Assembly (NCBI GenBank): GCA_018241225.1
Contig: JAFEEG010000004.1
Coordinates: 104,244-168,243, forward strand
DNA length: 64,000 nucleotides
Direction of reading: 5' to 3'
Source: Pseudomonadota bacterium
GTDB taxonomy: Bacteria > Pseudomonadota > Gammaproteobacteria > Burkholderiales > Burkholderiaceae_C
In this document: piece by piece, positions 55,201-63,985 of the stretch
How the letters are laid out: every line of letters starts with the position of its first letter
Position numbering within the stretch: position 1 is the first letter of the stretch
Made by a program: the position numbers and the translations under genes
Notes under the pieces: generated by a model
Told to the model about the DNA's origin: nothing
What the model saw: the letters and a program-made list of their open reading frames with translations, nothing else
The model's database searches: none

Positions 55201-56135
55201 CCCAGGCTGCATCCGACACCCGCACCCGCGCGCCCGACAACTGCGTGGTGGTGCTGCTCACTTTCGATTCCGCCGGGATCATCCGTGAAACCGCCACCGC
55301 CGCGCTGCGGGTGAGCCCGCACGTGTATGCCGTGGATTCGGGCTCCACCGACGGCACGGTGCAGATCCTGCAAGAGCTTGGCTGCACAGTGGTGCGCCGG
55401 CCCTTCGCCAACTACAGCGACCAGCGGAACTGGGCCATTGCCCAGGTGCAGGCAAGCCACGAATGGCAGCTGCACCTGGACGCCGACGAGGTGCTGGACG
55501 AGACCTGCATCGACGAGATCCGCGCATTGCTGCAAGGGGCCGCTCGCCACGACGCCTACATGCTGCGCCGACGCGACTACTTCATGGGAAAGATGCTGCG
55601 CTTCTCGGGCGTGAATCCGTGGCACCTGCGACTGTTCAAGAGCGGCGCCGGCCGCTGCGAGGCGCGCCTGTACGACCAGCACTTCATCCTGGTCGGCGCC
55701 AATCGCACCAGCGCGCAGCTGCGCGGCTTCATGCACGACAAGAACGCCTTGTCGCTGTCGGACTGGATCGCACGCCACAACCGCTGGAGCGATTCCGAGG
55801 CGCGCGAGAAATCAGGCCCGCAGGCGGCGGGCGACGACGTGCTGCAGCCGCGCCTGCTGGGCGATGCGCGCGAGCGCACCCGGTTCATCAAGCAGCTGTA
55901 CTACCGCCTGCCGATCGGCCCGCGCGCACTCGGCTATTTCTTCTATCGCTACTTCCTGCGCCTGGGCTTCCTGGACGGCAAGCCCGGTTTCTATTTCGCC
56001 TTCTTCCAGGCCCTTTGGTTTCGCATGCTCGTGGACGCCAAGCTCCACGAGATGCAATCGAGCAACGACGACAACCCTACTGCGGGAGTGAACACACCAT
56101 GCGCCAATACAACCCGTCAAAACGCATCCTCGTGA
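55197..56135 (+). CDS. GT2 family glycosyltransferase (WaaE/KdtX-like)
   Basis: The 312-residue GT-A enzyme has [19 protein letters not shown], the nucleotide-binding [24 protein letters not shown], and the DXD-like [11 protein letters not shown]. The C-terminal third contains amphipathic helices that would bind the inner membrane face ([20 protein letters not shown]). Homologues glucosylate lipopolysaccharide core heptose; here the donor could be the UDP-xylose or UDP-glucuronate made by the next two genes. It overlaps the next gene by 37 bp. Confidence 0.86.
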   Translation: MTQAASDTRTRAPDNCVVVLLTFDSAGIIRETATAALRVSPHVYAVDSGSTDGTVQILQELGCTVVRRPFANYSDQRNWAIAQVQASHEWQLHLDADEVLDETCIDEIRALLQGAARHDAYMLRRRDYFMGKMLRFSGVNPWHLRLFKSGAGRCEARLYDQHFILVGANRTSAQLRGFMHDKNALSLSDWIARHNRWSDSEAREKSGPQAAGDDVLQPRLLGDARERTRFIKQLYYRLPIGPRALGYFFYRYFLRLGFLDGKPGFYFAFFQALWFRMLVDAKLHEMQSSNDDNPTAGVNTPCANTTRQNASS

Positions 56136-57097
56136 CCGGCGGTGCCGGCTTCCTGGGCAGTCACCTGTGCGATCGCCTCATCGAGGCGGGCCACGACGTG
56201 CTGTGCGTGGACAACTTCTTCACCGGCACCAAGCACAACATCGAGCACCTGCTGGGTCACCCACAGTTCGAGCTGATGCGCCACGACGTGACCTTTCCGC
56301 TGTACGTGGAGGTCGACGAGATCTTCAACCTGGCCTGCCCAGCCTCGCCCGTGCACTACCAGCACGACCCGGTACAGACCACCAAGACCAGCGTGCACGG
56401 CGCCATCAACATGCTGGGGCTGGCCAAGCGCGTGCGCGCCAAGATCCTGCAGGCCTCCACCAGCGAGGTGTATGGCGACCCGGAGGTCCATCCGCAGGTG
56501 GAGCAGTACTGGGGCCGGGTCAACCCGATCGGCCTGCGCAGCTGCTACGACGAAGGCAAGCGCTGCGCCGAGACGCTGTTCTTCGACTACTACCGCCAGC
56601 ACCGGCTGCGCATCAAGGTGGCGCGCATCTTCAACACCTATGGCCCGCGCATGCACACCAACGACGGGCGGGTGGTGTCCAACTTCATCGTGCAGGCCCT
56701 GCGCGGGCAGGACATCACCATCTACGGCGACGGCAGCCAGACCCGCAGCTTCTGCTATGTGGACGACCTGCTGGAAGCCATGCTGCGCCTGATGGCCACC
56801 GGCGACGACTTTCCCGGTCCGATCAACATCGGCAACCCGGGCGAGTTCTCGATGTTGGATTTGGCACGAAAAGTCATTGAACTTTCAGGTTCGCGTAGCA
56901 AACTCGTGCACATGCCGCTGCCGGCCGACGATCCCAAGCAGCGGCGTCCCGATATTTCGCTGGCGCAGGAGATGCTTGGGGGGTGGACCCCCAAGACGCA
57001 GCTCGACGAAGGGCTGGCCAAGACCATCGCCTACTTCGATCAACTGCTTTCATCTTCGGGCGCAAAGGCGACTGAGCGCGAATTTTCTCTTACATGA
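56099..57097 (+). CDS. UDP-glucuronate decarboxylase (UDP-xylose synthase)
   Basis: The 332-residue extended SDR has the NAD motif [11 protein letters not shown], the UXS-specific [18 protein letters not shown], the catalytic Tyr150/Lys154 in CYDEGKR and [15 protein letters not shown]. It converts UDP-glucuronate to UDP-xylose. It lies directly before a UDP-glucose dehydrogenase that makes its substrate, with an ATGA overlap, and starts inside the preceding GT2 gene. Confidence 0.93.
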   Translation: MRQYNPSKRILVTGGAGFLGSHLCDRLIEAGHDVLCVDNFFTGTKHNIEHLLGHPQFELMRHDVTFPLYVEVDEIFNLACPASPVHYQHDPVQTTKTSVHGAINMLGLAKRVRAKILQASTSEVYGDPEVHPQVEQYWGRVNPIGLRSCYDEGKRCAETLFFDYYRQHRLRIKVARIFNTYGPRMHTNDGRVVSNFIVQALRGQDITIYGDGSQTRSFCYVDDLLEAMLRLMATGDDFPGPINIGNPGEFSMLDLARKVIELSGSRSKLVHMPLPADDPKQRRPDISLAQEMLGGWTPKTQLDEGLAKTIAYFDQLLSSSGAKATEREFSLT

Positions 57098-58464
57098 ACA
57101 TCACCATCATCGGCACCGGCTATGTGGGCCTCGTCACTGGAACCTGCCTGGCCGACCTGGGCAACCCCGTCTTCTGCCTGGACGTGGACAAGGCCAAGAT
57201 CGACCTGCTCAACGGCGGCGGCGTTCCCATCTACGAGCCCGGCCTGGCCGAGTTGGTGCAGCAGAACCTGGCTGCCGAGCGCCTGACCTTTTCCACCGAC
57301 GTGCAGGCGTCGGTGAAGCATGGCGACGTGCAGTTCATCGCCGTGGGCACCCCCTCGGACGAAGACGGCAGCGCCGACCTGCAGTACGTGCTGGCGGCCG
57401 CACGCAACATCGGCCGCTACATGGAAGGCTTCAAGGTGGTGGTGGACAAGTCCACCGTGCCCGTGGGTACCGCCGACAAGGTGCGCGCCGTCATCCAGGA
57501 AGAGCTGGACAAGCGCGGGCGCGGCGACATTTCCTTTGCCGTGGTGAGCAACCCCGAGTTCCTCAAGGAAGGCGCGGCGGTCGACGATTTCATGCGGCCG
57601 GACCGCATCGTGCTGGGCGTGGACGACAACGAGTCGGGCGCCCAGGCGCTGGCCGTGATGCGCAAGCTGTATGCGCCCTTCAACCGCAACCATGAGCGCA
57701 CGCGGGTGATGGACGTGCGCTCGGCCGAATTCACCAAGTACGCCGCCAACGCCATGCTGGCCACGCGCATCAGCTTCATGAACGAGCTGGCCAACCTGGC
57801 CGACCGCGTAGGCGCGGACATCGAGCTGGTGCGCCAGGGCATGGGCTCGGACCCGCGCATCGGCTACAGCTTTCTCTATGCCGGCACCGGCTATGGCGGC
57901 AGCTGCTTTCCCAAGGACGTGGCTGCGCTGGCGCGCACCGCCGCGGAGTACGGCCAGCAATTGAAGGTGCTGGGCGCGGTGGAGGCGGTGAACGACGCGC
58001 AGAAGACCGTGCTGGTGGACAAGGTCACGGGCCGCTTCGGCAAGGAACTGAAAGGACGCAAGTTCGCCGTATGGGGCCTGGCTTTCAAGCCCAATACCGA
58101 CGACATGCGCGAGGCGCCCAGCCGGGTGCTCATCGGCGCGCTGTTGCGCGCGGGCGCCCGTGTTGCGGCGCACGACCCGGTTGCGGTCACCGAGGCCAGG
58201 CGTGCATTCGCGCTGGACTTCGCCGATGCGCCGGCGCTGCTGGACAACCTGGAGTTCTGCACGAGCCCCATGCAGGCGGTGGAGCAGGCCGATGCCCTGG
58301 CCATCGTCACCGAGTGGAAGGCCTACAAGGCGCCGAACCTGGAGCGCTTGAAGGCGCTGCTGAAGGCGCCGGTCATCTTCGACGGGCGCAACCTTTTCGA
58401 GCCCCTGTCCATGCGCGCAGCCGGCTTCGACTACGTCGGCATCGGGCGCGGCAGCAGCCGCTGA
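57094..58464 (+). CDS. ugd: UDP-glucose 6-dehydrogenase
   Basis: The 456-residue enzyme oxidises UDP-glucose to UDP-glucuronate with two NAD. The N-terminal Rossmann motif is [26 protein letters not shown]-like [16 protein letters not shown] and the active-site Cys271 in [11 protein letters not shown] are intact; [14 protein letters not shown] and the C-terminal [17 protein letters not shown] follow. It is the last gene of the four-gene sugar cassette, and a terminator-like hairpin follows. Confidence 0.95.
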   Translation: MNITIIGTGYVGLVTGTCLADLGNPVFCLDVDKAKIDLLNGGGVPIYEPGLAELVQQNLAAERLTFSTDVQASVKHGDVQFIAVGTPSDEDGSADLQYVLAAARNIGRYMEGFKVVVDKSTVPVGTADKVRAVIQEELDKRGRGDISFAVVSNPEFLKEGAAVDDFMRPDRIVLGVDDNESGAQALAVMRKLYAPFNRNHERTRVMDVRSAEFTKYAANAMLATRISFMNELANLADRVGADIELVRQGMGSDPRIGYSFLYAGTGYGGSCFPKDVAALARTAAEYGQQLKVLGAVEAVNDAQKTVLVDKVTGRFGKELKGRKFAVWGLAFKPNTDDMREAPSRVLIGALLRAGARVAAHDPVAVTEARRAFALDFADAPALLDNLEFCTSPMQAVEQADALAIVTEWKAYKAPNLERLKALLKAPVIFDGRNLFEPLSMRAAGFDYVGIGRGSSR

Positions 58465-58528
58465 TCCGGGCAGGCGGCCGCCCGCGTGCCGCCCGCTCCA
58501 CCAGATCTCAATTCAGTCCCCTGGCTTG

Positions 58529-58553
58529 GGCCCGCTTTTGCAAAAGGCGGGCC
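58529..58553 (+). terminator. Hairpin after the sugar cassette
   Basis: GGCCCGC and GCGGGCC form a 7-bp GC stem around the self-complementary TTTTGCAAAA, 65 bp after the ugd stop. The following bases are moderately T-rich (TGATTACATTT). It is probably the intrinsic terminator of the cassette. Confidence 0.55.
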
Positions 58554-58815
58554 TGATTACATTTGCAACGGACGAGTTGTATATCCGATTTGTCTTTTGT
58601 TTAAATGAATTCATATGTAATTGTCAATTTTTGATTTGTCATCAAAAATTGCAACGGACTGTATAGAATCTATTTTCCGTTGAATCGTGCATTACATTGA
58701 CAACGCTCGCTGATTTTGGTGCTGATGCACCGAGGCGTGTCGTGTGTCATAGGGTGCATGAATTGCCTCGGTGATTGATTGCGGCCGCCCATTCATTTCT
58801 ATTGGAGGGTCTGTG
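58554..58815 (+). promoter_or_regulatory. AT-rich leader of the first SdrD-B-like gene
   Basis: The 351-bp gap from 58465 to 58815 holds no gene. After the terminator hairpin it turns strongly AT-rich. It has two exact copies of TTGCAACGGAC (58563-58573 and 58649-58659), a perfect palindrome CAATTTTTGAT/ATCAAAAATTG (58625-58651, 5-nt loop), and a leader able to form alternative hairpins: GGTGC/GCACC (58718-58731), TGCACC with GGTGCA (58726-58758) and CACCGAGGC with GCCTCGGTG (58728-58773). A GGAGG at 58804-58808 precedes the start codon. Confidence 0.55.
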
Positions 58816-60750
58816 GTGGCTTTGCGATCGATTTCTAATTTGGCCGGATCGAAGGCCAATTCGTTTCTGTATAAATCCGTGGCCATGAAAGGTGGCGGTG
58901 ATATTTGTGATTGCCTGACGGCCTCGCTCGGAAACAAGGTCTGGAACGACAGCAATGGAAACGGATTGCAGGATGCCGGCGAAACCGTGCGCGCCGGCGT
59001 CAGGGTGGAGCTTTACGAGGTCAATAACGCCAAGCTCGGGCTCATGGTGGCTTCGCAAACCACCGATCAATACGGAAATTACCTCTTCAGCGAGCTGCCG
59101 CCCGGTGACTATGCCGTCAGGTTTATTGCACCTGAAGGCACCATGTTTACCAGTGCCAATATGGGTTTGGCCGACGAAATCGATTCCGACGCCGATCCCA
59201 CCAGCGGCTTTACCGGCATCTACACCCTCAATGCAGGCGATCGCAACACCACCGTCGATGCCGGCCTGATCGAAAAGGAGTGCCCGACCACGCCCAACCC
59301 CGACGCTGCGCAGGTCTGCGAAGACCGGAGCACCACCTTCAACGTGCTCGCCAACGACCTGGGCGTGGGGCTGACGCTGATCAATGTCGCCCACGAAAGC
59401 GCGGCCCTGGACGTCACCTTCAAGTCCAAGGGCGGTGTCATCAGCTTCAACGCGCAGGGCGATGTCACCTACCAGTCCATGGCCAACTACTACGGCTTCG
59501 ACAAGCTGGTCTATACGCTGCGGGATGCTTCGGGCAAGACCTTCACGCAGACGGTCGACATCGAGGTGCAGGCGGTGTCGGACGCCCCGAACCCCGCAGC
59601 CGGCGCCGCCTACCACCCCGGTGGCTGGGAAACGAGCTATGTCGGCGCCGACAAGCTCAGGCACTGGGTGCATGGCTACACGCTGAACGACTTTGGTCCC
59701 TTCAAGGACAGCGCCGACGCACTGCAGCAGTTCGGCACCTACAACAAGGACCACAGCGTTGCCGACGACACCGACAAGGCCGCCTTCGTGCGCCTGTACG
59801 GGCTGACCACGAATGCGGGAACGGCAGACATCCTGTTCGACGGCAAGGTGCTGGATTTCAGCGCCGGCCAGACCTACGACATTGCCCTGGACGACATCAA
59901 GGCCGGCAAGCTCGATCTCGATTTCCACAAGGCCTATGTCACCTACAGCCTGAAGTTCGCCTGGGTGGATTCCGGCAGCGAGGTGGCAGATGCCGATTGC
60001 CAGGGCAGCATCGTCTCGACCGACGGCCTGGTGAAGATCAGCACCCCCGTTGCGCTGGACCTGAACGGTGACGGCCACATCGGCGTGACCGGTGCCACCA
60101 GTTCATCGCAGAAGGACACGGGCGCGCCGTTGGGCCACACGGTGCAGTTCGACATCGACGGGGACGGCAAGGCCGACACCATCGAGCGGTTCGACGGCTC
60201 GGGCGACGGCATCCTGGTGGACAACCGCGATGGCCTGGTGGGCACCCAGATGGACGGCACGCGCCTGTTCGGCAACGACAACGGAGCCTTTTCCAACGGC
60301 TACGACAAGCTGGCGCAGCTCGATGTCAATGGCGACGGGCGCCTGGACGGCAGCGAACTGCAGGGGCTGCTGGTGTGGGTGGACAACGGCGATGCGCAGG
60401 TGCAGGACGGCGAGCTTCGAACGCTGGGCGCAGCGGGCATTGCCGCCGTCTCCACGCAGATGCACGTCACGGTGGACGACCAGGGGCGCGGGCACCTGGA
60501 GTCCAGCGCCACGCGCGTGGACGGCAGCGAGCTGATGAGCGAGGACGTGTTCTTCGCCCGCGTCGAAGAGCTGCCGTCGCCATGCGATGTGATCGCGGGT
60601 GGTGACCACACGATGGACTCGCTGATCGGCGCCGCCGTGCCCGAGACCGCCGCGCTGGCCCAGGCGGCGGACGTGCACGACGTCTCCGAGGCCGCCGAGC
60701 TCTTGCGCAAGATTGGCGCGGCCTTGCATTGGGAAGCCGCGCCGGCCTGA
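58816..60750 (+). CDS. SdrD-B-like/cadherin-like protein with Ca-loop C-domain
   Basis: The product has 644 residues from GTG 58816; GGAGG at 58804-58808 decides the start, although the frame is open upstream. No signal peptide is seen. An ICDC motif is followed by an SdrD-B-like domain (LGNKVWNDSNGNGLQDAGE, then YLFSELPPGDYAVRFIAPEG), a cadherin-like CEDRSTTFNVLANDLG segment, a middle domain and a C-terminal region with three EF-hand-like Asp loops (DLNGDGHIG, DIDGDGKAD, DVNGDGRLD). It may be a calcium-stabilised surface or matrix protein exported by a type I-like route (inference). The next gene is a close paralogue. Confidence 0.8.
   Translation: MALRSISNLAGSKANSFLYKSVAMKGGGDICDCLTASLGNKVWNDSNGNGLQDAGETVRAGVRVELYEVNNAKLGLMVASQTTDQYGNYLFSELPPGDYAVRFIAPEGTMFTSANMGLADEIDSDADPTSGFTGIYTLNAGDRNTTVDAGLIEKECPTTPNPDAAQVCEDRSTTFNVLANDLGVGLTLINVAHESAALDVTFKSKGGVISFNAQGDVTYQSMANYYGFDKLVYTLRDASGKTFTQTVDIEVQAVSDAPNPAAGAAYHPGGWETSYVGADKLRHWVHGYTLNDFGPFKDSADALQQFGTYNKDHSVADDTDKAAFVRLYGLTTNAGTADILFDGKVLDFSAGQTYDIALDDIKAGKLDLDFHKAYVTYSLKFAWVDSGSEVADADCQGSIVSTDGLVKISTPVALDLNGDGHIGVTGATSSSQKDTGAPLGHTVQFDIDGDGKADTIERFDGSGDGILVDNRDGLVGTQMDGTRLFGNDNGAFSNGYDKLAQLDVNGDGRLDGSELQGLLVWVDNGDAQVQDGELRTLGAAGIAAVSTQMHVTVDDQGRGHLESSATRVDGSELMSEDVFFARVEELPSPCDVIAGGDHTMDSLIGAAVPETAALAQAADVHDVSEAAELLRKIGAALHWEAAPA
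60042..60728 (+). repeat. 687-bp direct repeat, copy 1
   Basis: The sequence matches 62171-62857 with 13 differences by my count, about 98 percent identity. It encodes the C-terminal Ca-loop domain of the upstream paralogue. Twelve of the differences fall in the first 45 percent of the repeat. Confidence 0.85.
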
Positions 60751-60851
60751 CGAAGCATGGGGGCTCGCCGCAATTGCGGGCCGCCATTTGCCTTCGGTGA
60801 TGTCGACTGATGGGTCGACTGGTTCGTCAATTTCGAAAGGGAGGATTGATC

Positions 60852-62879
60852 ATGAAGTACCCGTATTCCTGGGGCTACCCCAACCAGTTCAGAGGCGGAT
60901 CCGAATCCTGGGACGACTGGGGCTCGAACATGCGCGGCGGCGGCCACGGCCATGGCCACCGTGGAGGCCATGGCCACGGCGGTGGCGGTAGCGGTGGCGG
61001 CGGAGGCCACTGCGGCCAGATATGCGGTTGCGTGCCCGAGCCCACGTCCAAGACGGCCACGCTGGGCGACCGGGTCTGGAACGATGCGAACGGCAACGGC
61101 CTGCAGGATGCCGGCGAAACCGGACGCGCCGGCGTCCGGGTCGAGCTGTACGAAGTGCAGAACACGCACATTGGCGCCTTGCTGAGCACGCAGGTCACCG
61201 ACGCCAAGGGCAACTACCTGTTCGCCGACCTGCCGCCGGGCGACTACACCGTCCGGTTCGTGGCGCCCGACGGCACTGTCCTGACCAGCGCCAACAGTGG
61301 CTTCAATGACCAGCTGGATTCCGACGCCGACGCAAGCAGCGGCTTCAGCGGCATCTACTCGCTGCGCGCGGGCGACCAGAACACCAGCGTCGACGCCGGC
61401 ATCGTGAGCACCACGGTGTTGGACAAGGATGATGTGAGCGCCTGCGAAGACGACGCCATGGCCTTCAACGTGCTTGCCAACGACAGCGGCGACGGCTTGA
61501 AGCTGATCGGGGTGGCGCACGAATCCGCCGCGCTGGACGCGCAATTCAAGGCCAAGGGCGGCACCATCAGCTTTACCGCGGATGGCAACGTCAACTATCA
61601 GTCGATGCTCAACTACTATGGCAAGGACACGCTGGTCTACACCGTGCAGAACGCGCAGGGCCAGGTGTTCACCCAGAAGGTGGATATCGGCGTCAATGCC
61701 GTGTCCGACGCGCCGATCGCCCCTGCCGCCGTGATCTACACCTGGCGCCACGACAGCGGCGACCAGTTCCATGGCGAGGTGGATGGCAAGGAAATCTGGA
61801 TCCACAACTACGCGGTCAGCGAGTTCTCCCCGTTCTCCGACGCGAACGACGCGCTGCAGGACTTCGGCGGCTACAACAGCGCAGGCGGCGTCGCCTCCGA
61901 CATCGATTCGCTCAAGACCATCCGCCTGTACGGGCTGACCGACGGGGCCCAGTTCGGCACGGTGCTTTTCGACGGAAAACCGGTGGACTTCAGCAACGGG
62001 CAGACCTTCGACGTGACGCTGGACGACATCGCGGCAGGCCGCCTGGACCTGCAGATCATCGCCAAGAAGGGCGTCACCCTCAATTGGACCTATGTCGACA
62101 CCGGCGACGTGCAGGGCTGCACCGCCTGCGACGGCGAGATCGAGTCGACCCAGACCAAGACGACCATCTACACCCCCGTTGCGCTGGACCTGAACGGCGA
62201 CGGCCACATCGGCGTGACCGGTGCCACCAGTTCATCGCAGAAGGACACGGGCGCGCCGTTGGGCCACACGGTGCAATTCGACATCGACGGGGACGGCAAG
62301 GCCGACACCATCGAGTGGTTCGACGGCTCGGGCGACGGCATCCTGGTGGACAACCGCGACGGCATGGCGGGCACCCAGATGGACGGCACGCGCCTGTTCG
62401 GCAGCGACAACGGGGCTTTTGCCAACGGCTACGACAAGCTTGCGCAGCTCGATGCCAATGGCGACGGGCGCCTGGACGGCAGCGAACTGCAGGGGCTGCT
62501 GGTGTGGGTGGACAACGGCGATGCGCAGGTGCAGGACGGCGAGCTTCGAACGCTGGGCGCAGCGGGCATTGCCGCCGTCTCCACGCAGATGCACGTCACG
62601 GTGGACGACCAGGGGCGCGGGCACCTGGAGTCCAGCGCCACGCGCGTGGACGGCAGCGAGCTGATGAGCGAGGACGTGTTCTTCGCCCGCGTCGAAGAGC
62701 TGCCGTCGCCATGCGATGTGATCGTGGGTGGTGACCACACGATGGACTCGCTGATCGGCGCCGCCGTGCCCGAGACCGCCGCGCTGGCCCAGGCGGCGGA
62801 CGTGCACGACGTCTCCGAGGCCGCCGAGCTCTTGCGCAAGATTGGCGCGGCCTTGCACGCCGACCAGGCGCTGGTGTAA
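60852..62879 (+). CDS. SdrD-B-like paralogue with Gly/His-rich N-terminus
   Basis: The 675-residue product starts at ATG 60852 after GGGAGG. The N-terminus (MKYPYSWGYPNQFRG) leads into a Gly/His-rich stretch (residues about 28-53, HGHGHRGGHGHGG) and an ICGC motif. Then come an SdrD-B-like domain (LGDRVWNDANGNGLQDAGE), a CEDDAMAFNVLANDSG cadherin-like part, a divergent middle region and the same C-terminal three-Ca-loop domain as the previous gene. No signal peptide. The His-rich stretch could bind metals. It is 101 bp after its paralogue, probably in the same transcript. Confidence 0.8.
   Translation: MKYPYSWGYPNQFRGGSESWDDWGSNMRGGGHGHGHRGGHGHGGGGSGGGGGHCGQICGCVPEPTSKTATLGDRVWNDANGNGLQDAGETGRAGVRVELYEVQNTHIGALLSTQVTDAKGNYLFADLPPGDYTVRFVAPDGTVLTSANSGFNDQLDSDADASSGFSGIYSLRAGDQNTSVDAGIVSTTVLDKDDVSACEDDAMAFNVLANDSGDGLKLIGVAHESAALDAQFKAKGGTISFTADGNVNYQSMLNYYGKDTLVYTVQNAQGQVFTQKVDIGVNAVSDAPIAPAAVIYTWRHDSGDQFHGEVDGKEIWIHNYAVSEFSPFSDANDALQDFGGYNSAGGVASDIDSLKTIRLYGLTDGAQFGTVLFDGKPVDFSNGQTFDVTLDDIAAGRLDLQIIAKKGVTLNWTYVDTGDVQGCTACDGEIESTQTKTTIYTPVALDLNGDGHIGVTGATSSSQKDTGAPLGHTVQFDIDGDGKADTIEWFDGSGDGILVDNRDGMAGTQMDGTRLFGSDNGAFANGYDKLAQLDANGDGRLDGSELQGLLVWVDNGDAQVQDGELRTLGAAGIAAVSTQMHVTVDDQGRGHLESSATRVDGSELMSEDVFFARVEELPSPCDVIVGGDHTMDSLIGAAVPETAALAQAADVHDVSEAAELLRKIGAALHADQALV
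62171..62857 (+). repeat. 687-bp direct repeat, copy 2
   Basis: This is the second copy of the repeat at 60042-60728, offset by exactly 2129 bp without gaps. It encodes the C-terminal domain of the second paralogue. Confidence 0.85.
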
Positions 62880-63199
62880 GTCGTTCCGGGTGCGCTGGGC
62901 CGGCAAGGCTTGGCGCGCCTGGCGGGCGAGAATTTGATTTGCACAAACTAATTAGAGAATGCAAATCTGAATTTGCAATTCTGTTGCACGCAAATTGCGA
63001 CAGAAATGAACATTTAGTTGAATTGGAAACGGGTCGTCTCAATTGCAACATTGGCAAATTGAATTGCATTTTGTGCGATAGCATCCGCCGCGCTACCTGG
63101 GCTCGCAGAGTCTCGAGTCGACGCGCAACTTTGATTTGCCGTGGCTTGCGATTTTCAGGCCTGAGTTGCAATTGAAAAATTCAATTCAAAGGAATATTC
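62880..63199 (+). promoter_or_regulatory. AT-rich intergenic region with many TTGCAA/ATTTGC motifs
   Basis: No gene is visible in these 320 bp. From about 62930 the GC content drops. ATTTGCA, TTGCAA or their complements recur at least nine times (for example ATTTGCAATT at 62971-62980, TTGCACGCAA at 62984-62993, AATTGCAACA at 63041-63050, GTTGCAATTG at 63165-63174). ATTGAA-AAA-TTCAAT at 63171-63185 is a small exact dyad. The region separates the second and third SdrD-B-like genes and shares the TTGCAA motif with the leader of the first. Confidence 0.5.
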
Positions 63200-63985
63200 A
63201 TGGCAAAAGTGTGGGAAGATTTGAACGCCAATGGCATTCAGGACGCTGGAGAGCGTGGTATTGCTGGCGCGACCGTCACATTGTTCACGGATCGAAATGG
63301 GGATGGTCAAATTTCGGCCAACGAGGTATCGGAGGTTGGCGTCACTGATGCCACTGGGGAATATATCTTCACCCGCAATTCTGGCACGCTGGGGCAAATG
63401 ACGTTTACCCTGCCGCCGGGGTATGACGCGGCAAGTCCGCGCCATGTTGGCGCAAATAAATCCGTGGATAGCGATGGTCCGACAACCGATCTTTTCCGAT
63501 TTGGTCAGAGCGACCCCATCGCCAGCGGTTTTTTCAAGTTTGCCAAGCTGGGTGACCGTGTCTGGAACGACACCAATGCCGATGGCATCCAGGATCCGGG
63601 AGAGACTGGTCGCGCGGGGGTGACGGTTGAGTTGTATCAGGCCACTGTCGATGGCGAGCCAGGCGCACTTGTTGGCACGCAAACGACCGACGCCAACGGC
63701 AACTACCTGTTCACCCAATTGACGCCGGGTGACTACATCGTCAAGTTCGTGGCACCCGACGGTACCTATATCTCCCCGCCCTATGTCGGCATCGACAACA
63801 GCATCAATTCAGACGCCGAAGAGACTTCCGGGAGGACGGCGGTCTACACGTTGACCTCTGGCCAGGAGGAGTTGGCGGTCGACATGGGCCTGTATGTCAC
63901 CACATCGGTCAAGGACGAGGTGTCCTTGTGTGAAGACCGCTCCGCGACCTTCAACGTGCTGACAAATGACATCGGCATGAGATAG
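63200..63985 (+). CDS. Short SdrD-B-like protein, ends early relative to paralogues
   Basis: The 261-residue product has two SdrD-B-like domains: KVWEDLNANGIQDAGERG at the very start, and LGDRVWNDTNADGIQDPGE from about residue 117. It then enters the cadherin-like motif CEDRSATFNVLTNDIG and stops three residues later with TAG at 63983-63985. Both upstream paralogues continue for several hundred residues from this point. The stop may reflect a frameshift, a genuine truncation or an assembly-edge error, since the window ends 15 bases later. AAAGGAA precedes the ATG at 63200. Confidence 0.65.
   Translation: MAKVWEDLNANGIQDAGERGIAGATVTLFTDRNGDGQISANEVSEVGVTDATGEYIFTRNSGTLGQMTFTLPPGYDAASPRHVGANKSVDSDGPTTDLFRFGQSDPIASGFFKFAKLGDRVWNDTNADGIQDPGETGRAGVTVELYQATVDGEPGALVGTQTTDANGNYLFTQLTPGDYIVKFVAPDGTYISPPYVGIDNSINSDAEETSGRTAVYTLTSGQEELAVDMGLYVTTSVKDEVSLCEDRSATFNVLTNDIGMR

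Noticed and set aside
58636-58667. TTGTCA / TATAGA as a promoter in the AT-rich leader
   Set aside because: The spacing is 20 bp, longer than usual for sigma70, so I mention it only as a weak possibility.
58697-58702. TTGACA as a -35 element for the first SdrD-B-like gene
   Set aside because: No acceptable -10 hexamer lies 15-19 bp downstream; the same holds for TTGACA at 54586-54591 before the acetyltransferase.
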